NCBI GenBank assembly: GCA_946414315.1
Contig: CAMKNZ010000003.1
Coordinates: forward strand, 62,001 to 126,000
Origin: an uncultured Clostridia bacterium
GTDB lineage: Bacteria; Bacillota; Clostridia; Christensenellales; Aristaeellaceae
Direction: 5' to 3'
DNA length: 64,000 bases
Positions 1-6,837 of the stretch are shown here, one piece after another. Position 1 is the stretch's first letter. Each line of letters begins with the position of its first letter. The translations under genes were made by a program, and so were the position numbers. The notes beneath the pieces were generated by a model that saw only the letters and a list, made by a program, of their open reading frames with translations, ran no database searches and was not told the DNA's origin.

Positions 1-158
1 TTTTCGTTCACTTTCCTGTTGTTCAGTCCCATTCCGTCCGGGACGTCCTGATCCGGATACAATTATCTCATAAAACCCGGGGCTTTTCAACGGAAAAATA
101 CCGGTTTTTCCGCCTGCTCCGGCTGTTTCCACCCTTCCGGCCGGGTTCGTTCCCCGCA

Positions 159-187
159 TTGTTTTTCCGCCGGCAAAGGGTTATAAT
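159..187 (+). promoter_or_regulatory. Sigma-A promoter of the DUF2804 gene
   Basis: TTGTTT at 159-164 and TATAAT at 182-187 are separated by 17 nt and lie 38 nt upstream of the start codon. The -10 is perfect and the -35 weak. Confidence 0.55.
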
Positions 188-225
188 ATTCCCGGAAGAA
201 AAAACTGAACAAGGAGGCTGTCCCT

Positions 226-1257
226 ATGCAGCGCCGCATCGTCACCCCCGGCCCGCTTCATGATGAAAACGGCCGTCTCATCGAGACGGGTTATGCCACC
301 GAACTGATCAAAACCTACGACCGTTCCCGGATCGCCGCCCGGCCGTGGCGGATCAAGGAATGGGATTACTACGCCGTCTGCTGCGACCGTTTCGCCCTCG
401 CCCTGACCATCGACCACAACGGCTATATGACCATGGACAGCATTTCCCTGCTGGACTTTGAAACAAACAGCCAGGTCACCACTTCCCGGATCAACCTGCC
501 CGCCTTCGCGAAGCGATCCCTGCCGCCCACCAGCGTGAAGGGCGATATCCGCGTTTCCGGCAAGGACTACGAGCTCGCCTTCGAAAACGACGGCACCGTC
601 CGCCGTCTTTCCGGCCGGATGGACCGCTTTTCGGGCCAGGACATCATCGACTTCGACCTGACCCTGACCGACGCCCCGGCGGAATCCATGGTCATCGTCA
701 CGCCCTACAAGGATCATCCGGAAGCCTTCTACTACAACCAGAAGATCAACTGCATGCGGGCTTCCGGCAGCATAAAGTATAAAGGAAAAGAGTACGTCTG
801 CACTCCCGAGGACACCTTCGCCGTGCTGGACTGGGGCCGGGGCGTCTGGACCTATGACAACACCTGGTTCTGGGGTTCCGCCTCGGGCCTGGCGGACGGG
901 GTTCCCTTCGGGTTCAACATCGGCTACGGCTTCGGCGATACCTCCGCCGCCAGCGAGAACGTGCTCTTCTACGACGGAAAGATCCACAAGCTGGACCGGG
1001 TCACCTTCAACATTCCCGAAAAGGACGGGAAAGACGACTATATGTCCCCCTGGACCTTCACCAGCAACGACGGCCGGTTTGAGATGAACTTCACCCCGGT
1101 CATGGACCGCAGCGCGAAGATCGACCTGAAGCTGATCTGCTCCGACCAGCACCAGGTCTTCGGCCGCTTCTCCGGCACCGCCATCCTGGACGACGGCCGG
1201 AAGATTGAAATCAAAAACCTCATGGGCTTTGCCGAAAAAGTCCGGAACAAGTGGTGA
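226..1257 (+). CDS. DUF2804 domain-containing protein
   Basis: A 343-residue cytoplasmic-looking protein with no signal peptide or membrane segment. The whole chain resembles the DUF2804 family: an N-terminal opening on TPGPLHDENGRLIETGYA, a central tryptophan-rich block (LDWGRGVWTYDNTWFWGSA, about residue 205) and a C-terminal beta-rich half. The family has no established biochemical role; a lipocalin-like or hydroxysteroid-like beta-barrel fold has been suggested for relatives. The ATG follows AAGGAGG at 211-217. It is transcribed alone and ends at the base adjoining the stop of the convergent NTF2-fold gene, so the two transcripts must overlap or terminate inside each other. I see no frameshift. 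Confidence 0.85.
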   Translation: MQRRIVTPGPLHDENGRLIETGYATELIKTYDRSRIAARPWRIKEWDYYAVCCDRFALALTIDHNGYMTMDSISLLDFETNSQVTTSRINLPAFAKRSLPPTSVKGDIRVSGKDYELAFENDGTVRRLSGRMDRFSGQDIIDFDLTLTDAPAESMVIVTPYKDHPEAFYYNQKINCMRASGSIKYKGKEYVCTPEDTFAVLDWGRGVWTYDNTWFWGSASGLADGVPFGFNIGYGFGDTSAASENVLFYDGKIHKLDRVTFNIPEKDGKDDYMSPWTFTSNDGRFEMNFTPVMDRSAKIDLKLICSDQHQVFGRFSGTAILDDGRKIEIKNLMGFAEKVRNKW

Positions 1258-2247
1258 TCAGTTTCCCACTCCCGCCGGGAATTCATGCACCCGGTTGATG
1301 GCGCGGGCTTCCGCCTCAGAGATCGGGGTTTTGCTCCAGTCGATCGTCCGCTCGAAGCCCGCGTAGTCGCAGATACGGATGGAGCAGAGCCTGCCGTCCT
1401 TCCCGCGGGTATAGGCGGAGATGCCAGACATGCATACGCGTCCAGCTTCTTTTACGCCCAGGTCCGTCACGATATGCTGCCATTCGATGACCGCGGTGAT
1501 CCCGTTGTCGATCAGCGTTTCATAGCGCATGCCGACCCAGCGCGGGATGTGGCCGCTCATGTCCGTATAGATCCTCGTCAGCGTTTCCCGGTCCATGGGC
1601 GCGGGATCCTCCACCGGCTGCTCGTCCCCGATGACAGGTTCGTATCCGCCGAAGACGCAGTCGTCCCCCATGGAGTTGATGATCCGCTCCACGTCCACTT
1701 TCGGCACGTGGTGCAGCGCTTCATAGTATTCCTTAAAGGCTCCCGTCAGCAGGTTCGGGTCCCCCATTTCCAGATGGGCAGATCTGAAGATCGGCTTCCG
1801 GTAGGGTGTCAGCCCCGGCACCCGGGTAAAGTTGCAGTAGATCCGCACCTCGTCCAGCAGGCCGCCTTCCCGCAGGTCCCCCACCACGAACATGGGTACT
1901 TCCTCGATCATCCCGTCCGTGACAAAGGAGACGTTCATCTCCGTCACGCTCCGGCCGCCGGATTGGGTCTGGCAGACGGGATCAATGCTTGCCGATTCCG
2001 CGTTAAACCTTTTCAACCAGCCGGAAGCAAAGGCGGCCAGCTCCGCCTGTCCTTCAAAGCGGCCGTAGGGCGCGTCCACCGCCGGCAGCCCGCCGAACTG
2101 TTTGGTCTCCCCGAACAGGGCGCAGGCTTCTATCGTCTTCCCGGCGCAGATCAATTGCATCAGCAGGATCTCCGGGGAATCCTCCTGCATGGGGGACGTG
2201 AAATTGGCGCACATCTGTCTGAGTCTTGAACGGTGACGGATCTCCAT
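1258..2247 (-). CDS. Tandem NTF2-like (SnoaL-type) domain protein
   Basis: A 329-residue soluble protein built from two NTF2/SnoaL-like alpha+beta barrels. The first (about residues 25-150) contains the FVTDGMIEEVPMFVVGDL strand pair, and the second (about 165-320) ends in SGISAYTRGKDGRLCSIRICDY, typical of the fold. NTF2-like proteins are enzymes or ligand binders with varied roles, so no substrate can be named. The start lies after AAGGAG at about 2260. A separate promoter (2286-2315) and the terminator of the sigma-factor gene lie upstream, so it is probably monocistronic. It abuts the DUF2804 gene tail to tail without a spacer. Confidence 0.75.
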   Translation of the reverse strand: MEIRHRSRLRQMCANFTSPMQEDSPEILLMQLICAGKTIEACALFGETKQFGGLPAVDAPYGRFEGQAELAAFASGWLKRFNAESASIDPVCQTQSGGRSVTEMNVSFVTDGMIEEVPMFVVGDLREGGLLDEVRIYCNFTRVPGLTPYRKPIFRSAHLEMGDPNLLTGAFKEYYEALHHVPKVDVERIINSMGDDCVFGGYEPVIGDEQPVEDPAPMDRETLTRIYTDMSGHIPRWVGMRYETLIDNGITAVIEWQHIVTDLGVKEAGRVCMSGISAYTRGKDGRLCSIRICDYAGFERTIDWSKTPISEAEARAINRVHEFPAGVGN

Positions 2248-2285
2248 CTGTATAATCTCCTTTTTCTGTTTGTCCTTCTGGTCCC

Positions 2286-2315
2286 ATTATACAGACAGAT
2301 CCCCGGTCGATGCAA
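2286..2315 (-). promoter_or_regulatory. Promoter of the NTF2-like gene
   Basis: Reading the minus strand, TTGCAT (2315-2310), an 18-nt spacer and TATAAT (2291-2286) lie 39 nt before the start codon. Confidence 0.55.
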
Positions 2316-2350
2316 ACAAAAAGGAAACCGTGACCTGCGTCACGGTTTCC
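2314..2350 (-). terminator. Intrinsic terminator of the sigma-factor gene
   Basis: A perfect 12-bp stem GGAAACCGTGAC / GTCACGGTTTCC (2323-2334 with 2339-2350) and a 4-nt loop are followed on the minus strand by a T-rich run. It starts 5 nt after the sigma-factor stop. Confidence 0.85.
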
Positions 2351-2354
2351 CTGT

Positions 2355-2837
2355 TTATGCTGCAATCATTTTCTTGGCTTTCTCCAGCCGCCGGAAAGCG
2401 GTGGACTGGCTGGTGCGGATGCACTCCGCGGTCTCGCGGATCGTCATCCCGTACCAGAAGACCAGCAGGATCACCTGGCGGTATTTCTCCGGCAGGTTCA
2501 TTACATCCATAATCATCTCCCGGTCCTCGTCGGTGGATTGTCCCTGGCCCATCTTTTCCAGGTCCTCCGTCGTGATCCGGCTGTTCTCGTGCTTTCTCCA
2601 GGCCCTGCGCAGGTAATCCCGGCAGGTGTTGCCCGCGATCTTGATGATCCAGGTCTTCGGGGAGCATCCGTCCCGCGCCTCAAAGCGGTCGATGTTCCGC
2701 CAGGCTTTCAGAAAAGTTTCCTGTGTGGCGTCTTCCGCGTCCGGTCGGTTTCCGAGGAACATAAAGCAGTAACGGAGTACGTCCGTGCCATATTCATCGT
2801 ACCACGCGGAAAGGGTCGTTTCGTTGGCGATTCCCAT
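2355..2837 (-). CDS. ECF-type sigma-70 family RNA polymerase sigma factor
   Basis: A 160-residue protein with the two-domain ECF layout. Region 2 lies at about residues 10-70 (WYDEYGTDVLRYCFMFLGN, DAEDATQETFLKAW). Region 4 lies at about 105-155 (LPEKYRQVILLVFWYGMTIRETAECI, then a recognition helix with STAFRRLEKAKK). It should bind core RNA polymerase and direct a small regulon. The start follows GGAGGGATGAAGC. No anti-sigma gene is adjacent: the next gene on the strand is separated by a strong terminator and the upstream secreted-protein gene has its own start. Inverted and direct CGTAAG repeats in the upstream region (2875-2912) may be its regulatory site. Confidence 0.88.
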   Translation of the reverse strand: MGIANETTLSAWYDEYGTDVLRYCFMFLGNRPDAEDATQETFLKAWRNIDRFEARDGCSPKTWIIKIAGNTCRDYLRRAWRKHENSRITTEDLEKMGQGQSTDEDREMIMDVMNLPEKYRQVILLVFWYGMTIRETAECIRTSQSTAFRRLEKAKKMIAA

Positions 2838-2874
2838 GCTTCATCCCTCCTCGACCATATCATATCAGGCCTAC

Positions 2875-2912
2875 CTTACGTTCGGGTGACTTTCATCTTA
2901 CGATTTCGTAAG
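2875..2912. promoter_or_regulatory. CTTACG repeats upstream of the sigma-factor gene
   Basis: CTTACG occurs at 2875-2880 and again 22 nt later at 2897-2902. The second copy is half of a perfect inverted repeat CTTACGA-TT-TCGTAAG (2897-2912). Two half-sites on the same helix face plus a palindrome suggest a protein-binding site controlling the sigma-factor gene, whose start is at 2837. Confidence 0.4.
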
Positions 2913-2962
2913 GTATGTAAGGAGGATGTAAACCGGGCGTTAACGGGGTGTAAAAGCTGCTT

Positions 2963-3418
2963 TTATTCCGCTTCGTATGGGACCAGTTTCCAGGTTTCTT
3001 CCCCGTCGGGAACCAGTTTCAGATCGTAGGTTTTCCCCTGTTCAGGCGTGAAATCCAGCGTCAGCAGGCTGTGCTCCTCCAGGGTTTCGCCCATCATCAC
3101 CTTCAGGATCGCGTCTTCCGGCGCCAGATCGGAAACCCCGTAGGAACATTCGATCCTTATGTCCGCCAGCTCATCCGGAGACGATACGGAGAACGGGAAA
3201 CGGTAAAAGTCTTCCCCTTCATCCGGGCAGGAGCAGACCAGCCCCGCGTATTCCCCGCCGATATACACGTCAAAGCGAAGATAGGAAACGGGCAGGCCGC
3301 TCTCATCCCATATTTTCAGCAGAAAAGAGTCAGCGTCCGCTTCCTCCTCGGCAAACGCGGACATACAGCCCAGCAGGCACAGGCACAGGCACAGCAGTAC
3401 CGACAGCAGTTTTTTCAT
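2963..3418 (-). CDS. Secreted hypothetical protein
   Basis: A 151-residue protein with a clear Sec signal peptide (MKKLLSVLLCLCLCLLGCMSAFA, cleavage after AFA). The mature part is acidic and beta-rich, with motifs such as SYLRFDVYIGGEYAGLVC. It may be an Ig-like or carboxypeptidase-regulatory-like fold, but I do not recognise a family. I chose the ATG at 3418 because it starts directly at the signal peptide and has GGAG upstream; the longer frame starts with an unlikely arginine-rich extension. The hydrophobic stretch contains LLGC, but the following residues do not make a convincing lipobox. Confidence 0.65.
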   Translation of the reverse strand: MKKLLSVLLCLCLCLLGCMSAFAEEEADADSFLLKIWDESGLPVSYLRFDVYIGGEYAGLVCSCPDEGEDFYRFPFSVSSPDELADIRIECSYGVSDLAPEDAILKVMMGETLEEHSLLTLDFTPEQGKTYDLKLVPDGEETWKLVPYEAE

Positions 3419-3600
3419 TCTTCTTCTCCTTCTTTCCGCACCCGTCGGGGTGCTTTCCGGAGACGATTGTATCATGATAAGGATGAAGGATCATGAATGC
3501 GGGATGAACAGATTGTAAACTTATCCGATTAAAGAGCCATGCCTGCTTTGCTCATCTGTCTGTCCTTTCAGGCTCTTGTTTGTCCGGCGTTTGCTTGCGA

Positions 3601-3915
3601 TCACCTGAAATCAAACAATGCAATCAATGTGTCGGATATGTCCAGATATTCAGTCAGGACTAAGAATCCCAGTTTCGAAAACCTCCTCACGTTCAGGTCC
3701 ACATGGCGTACATGTTCGCAGGCAATCAGCCCTTTGATTTCTCCCGACGAGGAAGGAATGCAGATTGGGAGATGGACGGCATTCGGAGATATATTGTTCA
3801 GAATCGGACAAACAATAGCCTCCCCGATCTCGTTGAAATGATCGTTGCTTACGACAATTACCGGCCAGTTGATTCCACTGACGCGGAGAATACTTCCCTG
3901 TTCCGCCCTGAGCAT
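3601..3915 (-). CDS. mazF: MazF/PemK family endoribonuclease toxin
   Basis: A 104-residue protein matching the PemK/MazF SH3-like barrel: GSILRVSGINWPVIVVSND near the N-terminus and GEAIVCPILN, the strand preceding the RNA-binding groove. MazF toxins cleave mRNA at short specific sequences and are held inactive by the partner antitoxin. I start it at the ATG sharing one base with the antitoxin stop (TAATG), because GAGGTG sits 5 nt upstream; a GTG 6 nt earlier would leave almost no spacing. The arginine-rich loop usual after the first strand is shortened, so activity is not certain. Confidence 0.82.
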   Translation of the reverse strand: MLRAEQGSILRVSGINWPVIVVSNDHFNEIGEAIVCPILNNISPNAVHLPICIPSSSGEIKGLIACEHVRHVDLNVRRFSKLGFLVLTEYLDISDTLIALFDFR

Positions 3916-4157
3916 TACCACACCTCATTTCCCTGAGGTTCGCCCCAGTCCAGTTCCCCGATTCCGCTCAGTTCACATCCGGATTCCCGGATGCGTTCTT
4001 CCAGGGTTTTATGCCGGAAAGAAGGATATAGTACAATCTTCCCGTTTTCGACTTTTATATCCAATGTGTCGTTCACAGAGATTCCCGCTTCCTGCAGGAT
4101 CGTTTTCGGAAAACGGATCCCCTGGCTGTTTCCCCACTCTTTCACCTGAACTTCCAT
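3915..4157 (-). CDS. mazE: MazE/AbrB-type antitoxin
   Basis: An 80-residue protein with an N-terminal swapped-hairpin AbrB/MazE DNA-binding domain (MEVQVKEWGNSQGIRFPKTI, then NDTLDIKVENGKIVLYP). Its C-terminal acidic tail (CELSGIGELDWGEPQGNEVW) is the kind of segment that wraps the MazF groove. The ATG at 4157 follows AAGGTG; an upstream in-frame extension runs through the tRNA-linked repeat and is not coding. It overlaps mazF by one base, so toxin and antitoxin are translationally coupled. MazEF operons are usually autorepressed by the complex. Confidence 0.88.
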   Translation of the reverse strand: MEVQVKEWGNSQGIRFPKTILQEAGISVNDTLDIKVENGKIVLYPSFRHKTLEERIRESGCELSGIGELDWGEPQGNEVW

Positions 4158-4208
4158 AGCCGGCACCTTCTTTCTGTTGTTTATACATAGTATATACCGA
4201 TAAGAAAA

Positions 4209-4340
4209 GAGCGTCAAGGGTTCGAACTCCTGTTCCGCAATCTCAATCTTCGCATTGCTCGCTTGGAGCGCTTCGCACTGCTCGTTTCGATTGACTCGCT
4301 CACCTCGTTTTCGCCTTCGGCAAATGCCCCACTGGGGCAC
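4209..4340 (-). repeat. tRNA-linked structured element, copy 1, ending in a tRNA 3'-end remnant
   Basis: Read on the minus strand downstream of tRNA-Ala(GGC): hairpin 1 (TGCCCC-AGT-GGGGCA, 4339-4325), hairpin 2 (TTTGCC-GAA-GGCGAA, 4324-4310), then GAGTCAATCGAA, a GAA-rich spacer and GAGATTGCGGAACAGG. It finishes in a decayed tRNA T-arm/acceptor (CAGGAGTTCGAA at 4232-4221, with degenerate acceptor to 4209). The same order of hairpins and end motif occurs twice near tRNA-Ala(CGC) at 34226-34706. No ORF is credible here. Confidence 0.6.
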
Positions 4341-4413
4341 CACTCGGATTGCTCCCCCCTCCACTGCCACTGGCAGTGTTTTGATCGGGAAACCAAAGCT
4401 GCTTACGCAGCAC

Positions 4414-4449
4414 AAAAAAGCGGATCACCGTGAAGGTGATCCGTTTTTT
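4414..4449 (-). terminator. Terminator of tRNA-Ala(GGC)
   Basis: The stem CGGATCACC / GGTGATCCG (4421-4429 with 4435-4443) is flanked by an A-run and a T-run, so it can work on both strands. It starts directly after the tRNA 3' end. Confidence 0.85.
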
Positions 4450-4450
4450 G

Positions 4451-4523
4451 TGGAGCATAGGAGATTCGAACTCCTGACCCCAACACTGCCAGTGTTGTGC
4501 GCTACCAACTGCGCTAATGCCCC
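4451..4523 (-). tRNA. tRNA-Ala(GGC)
   Basis: A 73-nt complete cloverleaf: acceptor GGGGCAT/ATGCTCC, D-stem GCGC/GCGC, anticodon stem CAACA/TGTTG with loop CTGGCAG (anticodon GGC), and T-stem AGGAG/CTCCT with TTCGAAT. The G3:U70 wobble pair, the alanine identity element, is present. CCA is not encoded. It reads GCC/GCU codons. Its own promoter lies upstream at 4535-4563 and a strong terminator follows. Confidence 0.97.
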
Positions 4524-4534
4524 GAACAGCGGAT

Positions 4535-4563
4535 ATATTATCATAACTTCCGGGCTTTGTAAA
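4535..4563 (-). promoter_or_regulatory. Promoter of tRNA-Ala(GGC)
   Basis: On the minus strand, TTTACA (4563-4558), 17 nt and TAATAT (4540-4535) end 11 nt before the tRNA 5' end. Confidence 0.65.
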
Positions 4564-4601
4564 GCCTTTTTTTCTGTCCGGGTCCTGAACAGTGCGTACT
4601 C

Positions 4602-5075
4602 TTATTCCAAAGTGATTCCGGCAATAATCCTGTCAATCAGTTCCCGGTCGGTTTCCCGGTTTTCTCTGCGGCTGGCGAAGGTGACGGTGAAGATGGTCTT
4701 TTCCAGCTTGAACAGGATTGTTTCCGCTGACAGTTCCACATCGTCGATGCGATAGGAAAAGCGGTATCCTTCCGCCTTCTCTCCGTCCACGTTCGCGGAA
4801 AAGAAACCGCCGCATTCATAGCCGTTGCCCGCATATCCTTTGGCAGCCATGTGCTCGTTTTTCCGGCAGATTGCCTTCACGTCCGCCAGCATCATCAGCA
4901 GCCAGGAGTATTCCTTCCACATCACAGACACCATCACATGACGCTCCTGGTCCCACATTCCCCAGAGGTCGGGATTGTCATCCCGGTAAGCCTGCCGGAG
5001 TTCCTCCGCGCTCATTGTATGGAATCCTTCAGGGACCTCGATGGACATGAGGTCATTGACCGTTACTTTACTCAT
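4602..5075 (-). CDS. Hypothetical protein, cytoplasmic
   Basis: A 157-residue protein with no signal peptide or membrane segment. The N-terminal phrase VTVNDLMSIEVPEGFHTMSAEE and the later strand-turn pattern resemble small stress- or secretion-associated alpha/beta proteins of clostridia in which an 'EVPEGFH' entry precedes a PsbP-like fold. This is a loose impression and I do not assign a family. I start it at the ATG at 5075 with AGGA nearby, because the longer frame begins in low-quality, arginine-rich sequence. It is probably monocistronic. Confidence 0.6.
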   Translation of the reverse strand: MSKVTVNDLMSIEVPEGFHTMSAEELRQAYRDDNPDLWGMWDQERHVMVSVMWKEYSWLLMMLADVKAICRKNEHMAAKGYAGNGYECGGFFSANVDGEKAEGYRFSYRIDDVELSAETILFKLEKTIFTVTFASRRENRETDRELIDRIIAGITLE

Positions 5076-5283
5076 GAATCCTGCCGTCCTTTCAGCGGAT
5101 GTTCCGCGTACTGTGGAATCAATTCGTCGCAGGCAGGCCGGATTCCTGTAAACAGGACCTGAAAGAAGGCCTGGCAGCCCATCGTTTCCCGGAAGGAAGA
5201 TCGCCGGCAGATGCCTGCGGTACAGCGATAAATGATAAAACGCGCCAATGATTGCCGACTTTGTTTTGCCGCGCAGGCGCTTT

Positions 5284-5817
5284 TCACGCCTGCTTCGGGC
5301 TGACCTGCCCCTTCCGGTATCTTCCGAAGAGGATCCCGTCGTCCACATATTTCTCCGTTTCGGAAACCCACATGGGGAACTGGCCGGTGGCCAGGGCGGT
5401 CTGCCCGTTCAGCATGCCGGTGTGGAAGGAAATGTGGCGGAACTGCCTGAGGACCAGCTCCAGCCGGGTATAGCGGCAGCCTTCCGGCTTTTCATACAGC
5501 ATTTCATCCGTCTGGGTATCCAGGTAATCCATGGTCTTTTTTTCAACGGCGTCCAGATAATCCAGAAGCTGCTGATCCGTCAGGACCACCGACGTCGGGT
5601 TGTCCGGATTGTCCATGCCCTCCTCATGGAAGGACGGCTCTTCATATTGGCATGGATTGATGAACCATTTGTCCGCGGAATGCAGCGCGTGGTAGGCCCA
5701 TCTCCAGCAAGGCGCACCGCAGCACAGGGCGTCCCGGTCATAGGCGCGGATGGAAGTCCTGATATTCAGGAAATTCGGCTCCACGGTGTTTTTGATGATC
5801 ATGCACAGCTCGTTCAT
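5284..5817 (-). CDS. DinB-like four-helix protein
   Basis: A 177-residue protein of the DinB/YfiT-like superfamily, small four-helix bundles that usually bind a divalent metal through histidines. Conserved blocks are AYHALHSADKWF (about residues 41-52) and LRQFRHISFHTGMLNGQ (about 122-138), which carry the candidate metal ligands. Members include bacillithiol-dependent transferases and enzymes of unknown substrate, so the reaction is open. The start is 134 nt from the divergent LysR gene, and LysR-type regulators often control a divergent neighbour, so regulation by it is possible. Confidence 0.78.
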   Translation of the reverse strand: MNELCMIIKNTVEPNFLNIRTSIRAYDRDALCCGAPCWRWAYHALHSADKWFINPCQYEEPSFHEEGMDNPDNPTSVVLTDQQLLDYLDAVEKKTMDYLDTQTDEMLYEKPEGCRYTRLELVLRQFRHISFHTGMLNGQTALATGQFPMWVSETEKYVDDGILFGRYRKGQVSPKQA

Positions 5818-5845
5818 ATTTCTCTCCCCTGTTCTCTTTTTATAC

Positions 5846-5874
5846 TTGCATTCGCCCGGGTACGACAGTATAAT
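5846..5874 (+). promoter_or_regulatory. Promoter of the LysR-M32 operon
   Basis: TTGCAT (5846-5851), 17 nt and TATAAT (5869-5874). It lies about 75 nt before the LysR start codon. Confidence 0.65.
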
Positions 5875-5907
5875 AGCATCGGATGATCGATCGGTAAAAT
5901 TGAAATA

Positions 5908-5926
5908 ATTGATTTAATCGATCAAT
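5908..5926. promoter_or_regulatory. Candidate LysR-binding inverted repeat
   Basis: ATTGAT-N7-ATCAAT is a near-canonical LysR-family dyad (T-N11-A core). It lies downstream of the predicted transcription start and just ahead of the LysR ORF, which suits autorepression. Confidence 0.5.
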
Positions 5927-5950
5927 AAATATGAATGTGGAGATCTCCCC

Positions 5951-6832
5951 ATGAACACCACCCAGCTGGAAACCTTCCTGAAGATCACGGAGACGCAGAA
6001 CTTCACCGCGGCTGCGAATCTGCTGGGGTATGCCCAGTCCACGGTCACCATGCAGATCAAGCAGCTGGAAGAGGAACTGGGCTGCCTTCTGTTTGAGCGC
6101 CTGGGGAAAAAGGTGGTCCTGACCCCGGAAGGCAGAAAGCTTACCGCCTACGCCGAACGGATGATGCAGCTGGAACGGGAGATCATGCTGGAGGTACCCG
6201 AGGCCCGGGAACCCGCCGGCGTCATCCGGCTGGGCGTTTCCGAATCCCTGTGCTATCACGGGCTGCCCCAGATCCTGCTGGAATACAAAAAGAAGTTCCC
6301 GGGCGTGGACATCCGTCTTTCATTCATCATGCACGACACCTTCCCCGCCATGCTGAAAAGCGGCGCGCTGGACCTGGCCTATTCCCTGAACCCGGCGATG
6401 GATTATCCGGATCTGGAACTGCTGTATGAAAAACCGGAAACCCTGGGCTTCTATGCCGCCCCGGATCATTTTCTTTCCCGGCAGGAACAGATCGATGAAA
6501 AGGACCTGGCCCGGGTCCCGCTGCTGCTGACCTCCCATTCCTGCAGTTTCCGGCGGATGCTCCTGGAAGACCTTGCGGATCATTCCGTGACGCCCCAGAT
6601 CGCCCTGGAAACCAGCAGCAAAGAAATCCTGAAAGAGTTCGCGATCAATGAACTGGGCGTCGCTTTCATGCCGGACATGGTCATCCGGGACGAAACGGAC
6701 CGGCACCTTTTAACGCGGTTGAACTGGACCGGGCGGGCGTTCCCCGTCTTTGCCCGGATCTTTGTCCATAAAGACAAACATGTCAATAAAGCCATCCGGG
6801 AACTGGTGGATATGATCTCGAAAGGAGTATGA
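5951..6832 (+). CDS. LysR family transcriptional regulator
   Basis: A 293-residue protein with an N-terminal winged helix-turn-helix (MNTTQLETFLKITETQNFTA, AQSTVTMQIKQLEEELG, LTPEGRKLTAYAERM). A periplasmic-binding-protein-like effector domain follows (about residues 90-290; PAGVIRLGVSESLCYHGLP). It is expected to be a tetrameric regulator responding to a small molecule. It is cotranscribed with the M32 carboxypeptidase gene (overlap or 5-nt gap depending on start) and faces the DinB-like gene. An ATTGAT-N7-ATCAAT dyad just upstream is a probable self-binding site. The inducer cannot be predicted. Confidence 0.93.
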   Translation: MNTTQLETFLKITETQNFTAAANLLGYAQSTVTMQIKQLEEELGCLLFERLGKKVVLTPEGRKLTAYAERMMQLEREIMLEVPEAREPAGVIRLGVSESLCYHGLPQILLEYKKKFPGVDIRLSFIMHDTFPAMLKSGALDLAYSLNPAMDYPDLELLYEKPETLGFYAAPDHFLSRQEQIDEKDLARVPLLLTSHSCSFRRMLLEDLADHSVTPQIALETSSKEILKEFAINELGVAFMPDMVIRDETDRHLLTRLNWTGRAFPVFARIFVHKDKHVNKAIRELVDMISKGV

Positions 6833-6837
6833 AAACC

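Noticed and set aside
181-1152. Long minus-strand frame opposite the DUF2804 gene
   Set aside because: High-GC antisense shadow without RBS; the plus-strand protein has family similarity.
4255-4755. Plus-strand frame across tRNA-Ala(GGC)
   Set aside because: Same type of artefact; runs through terminator and tRNA.
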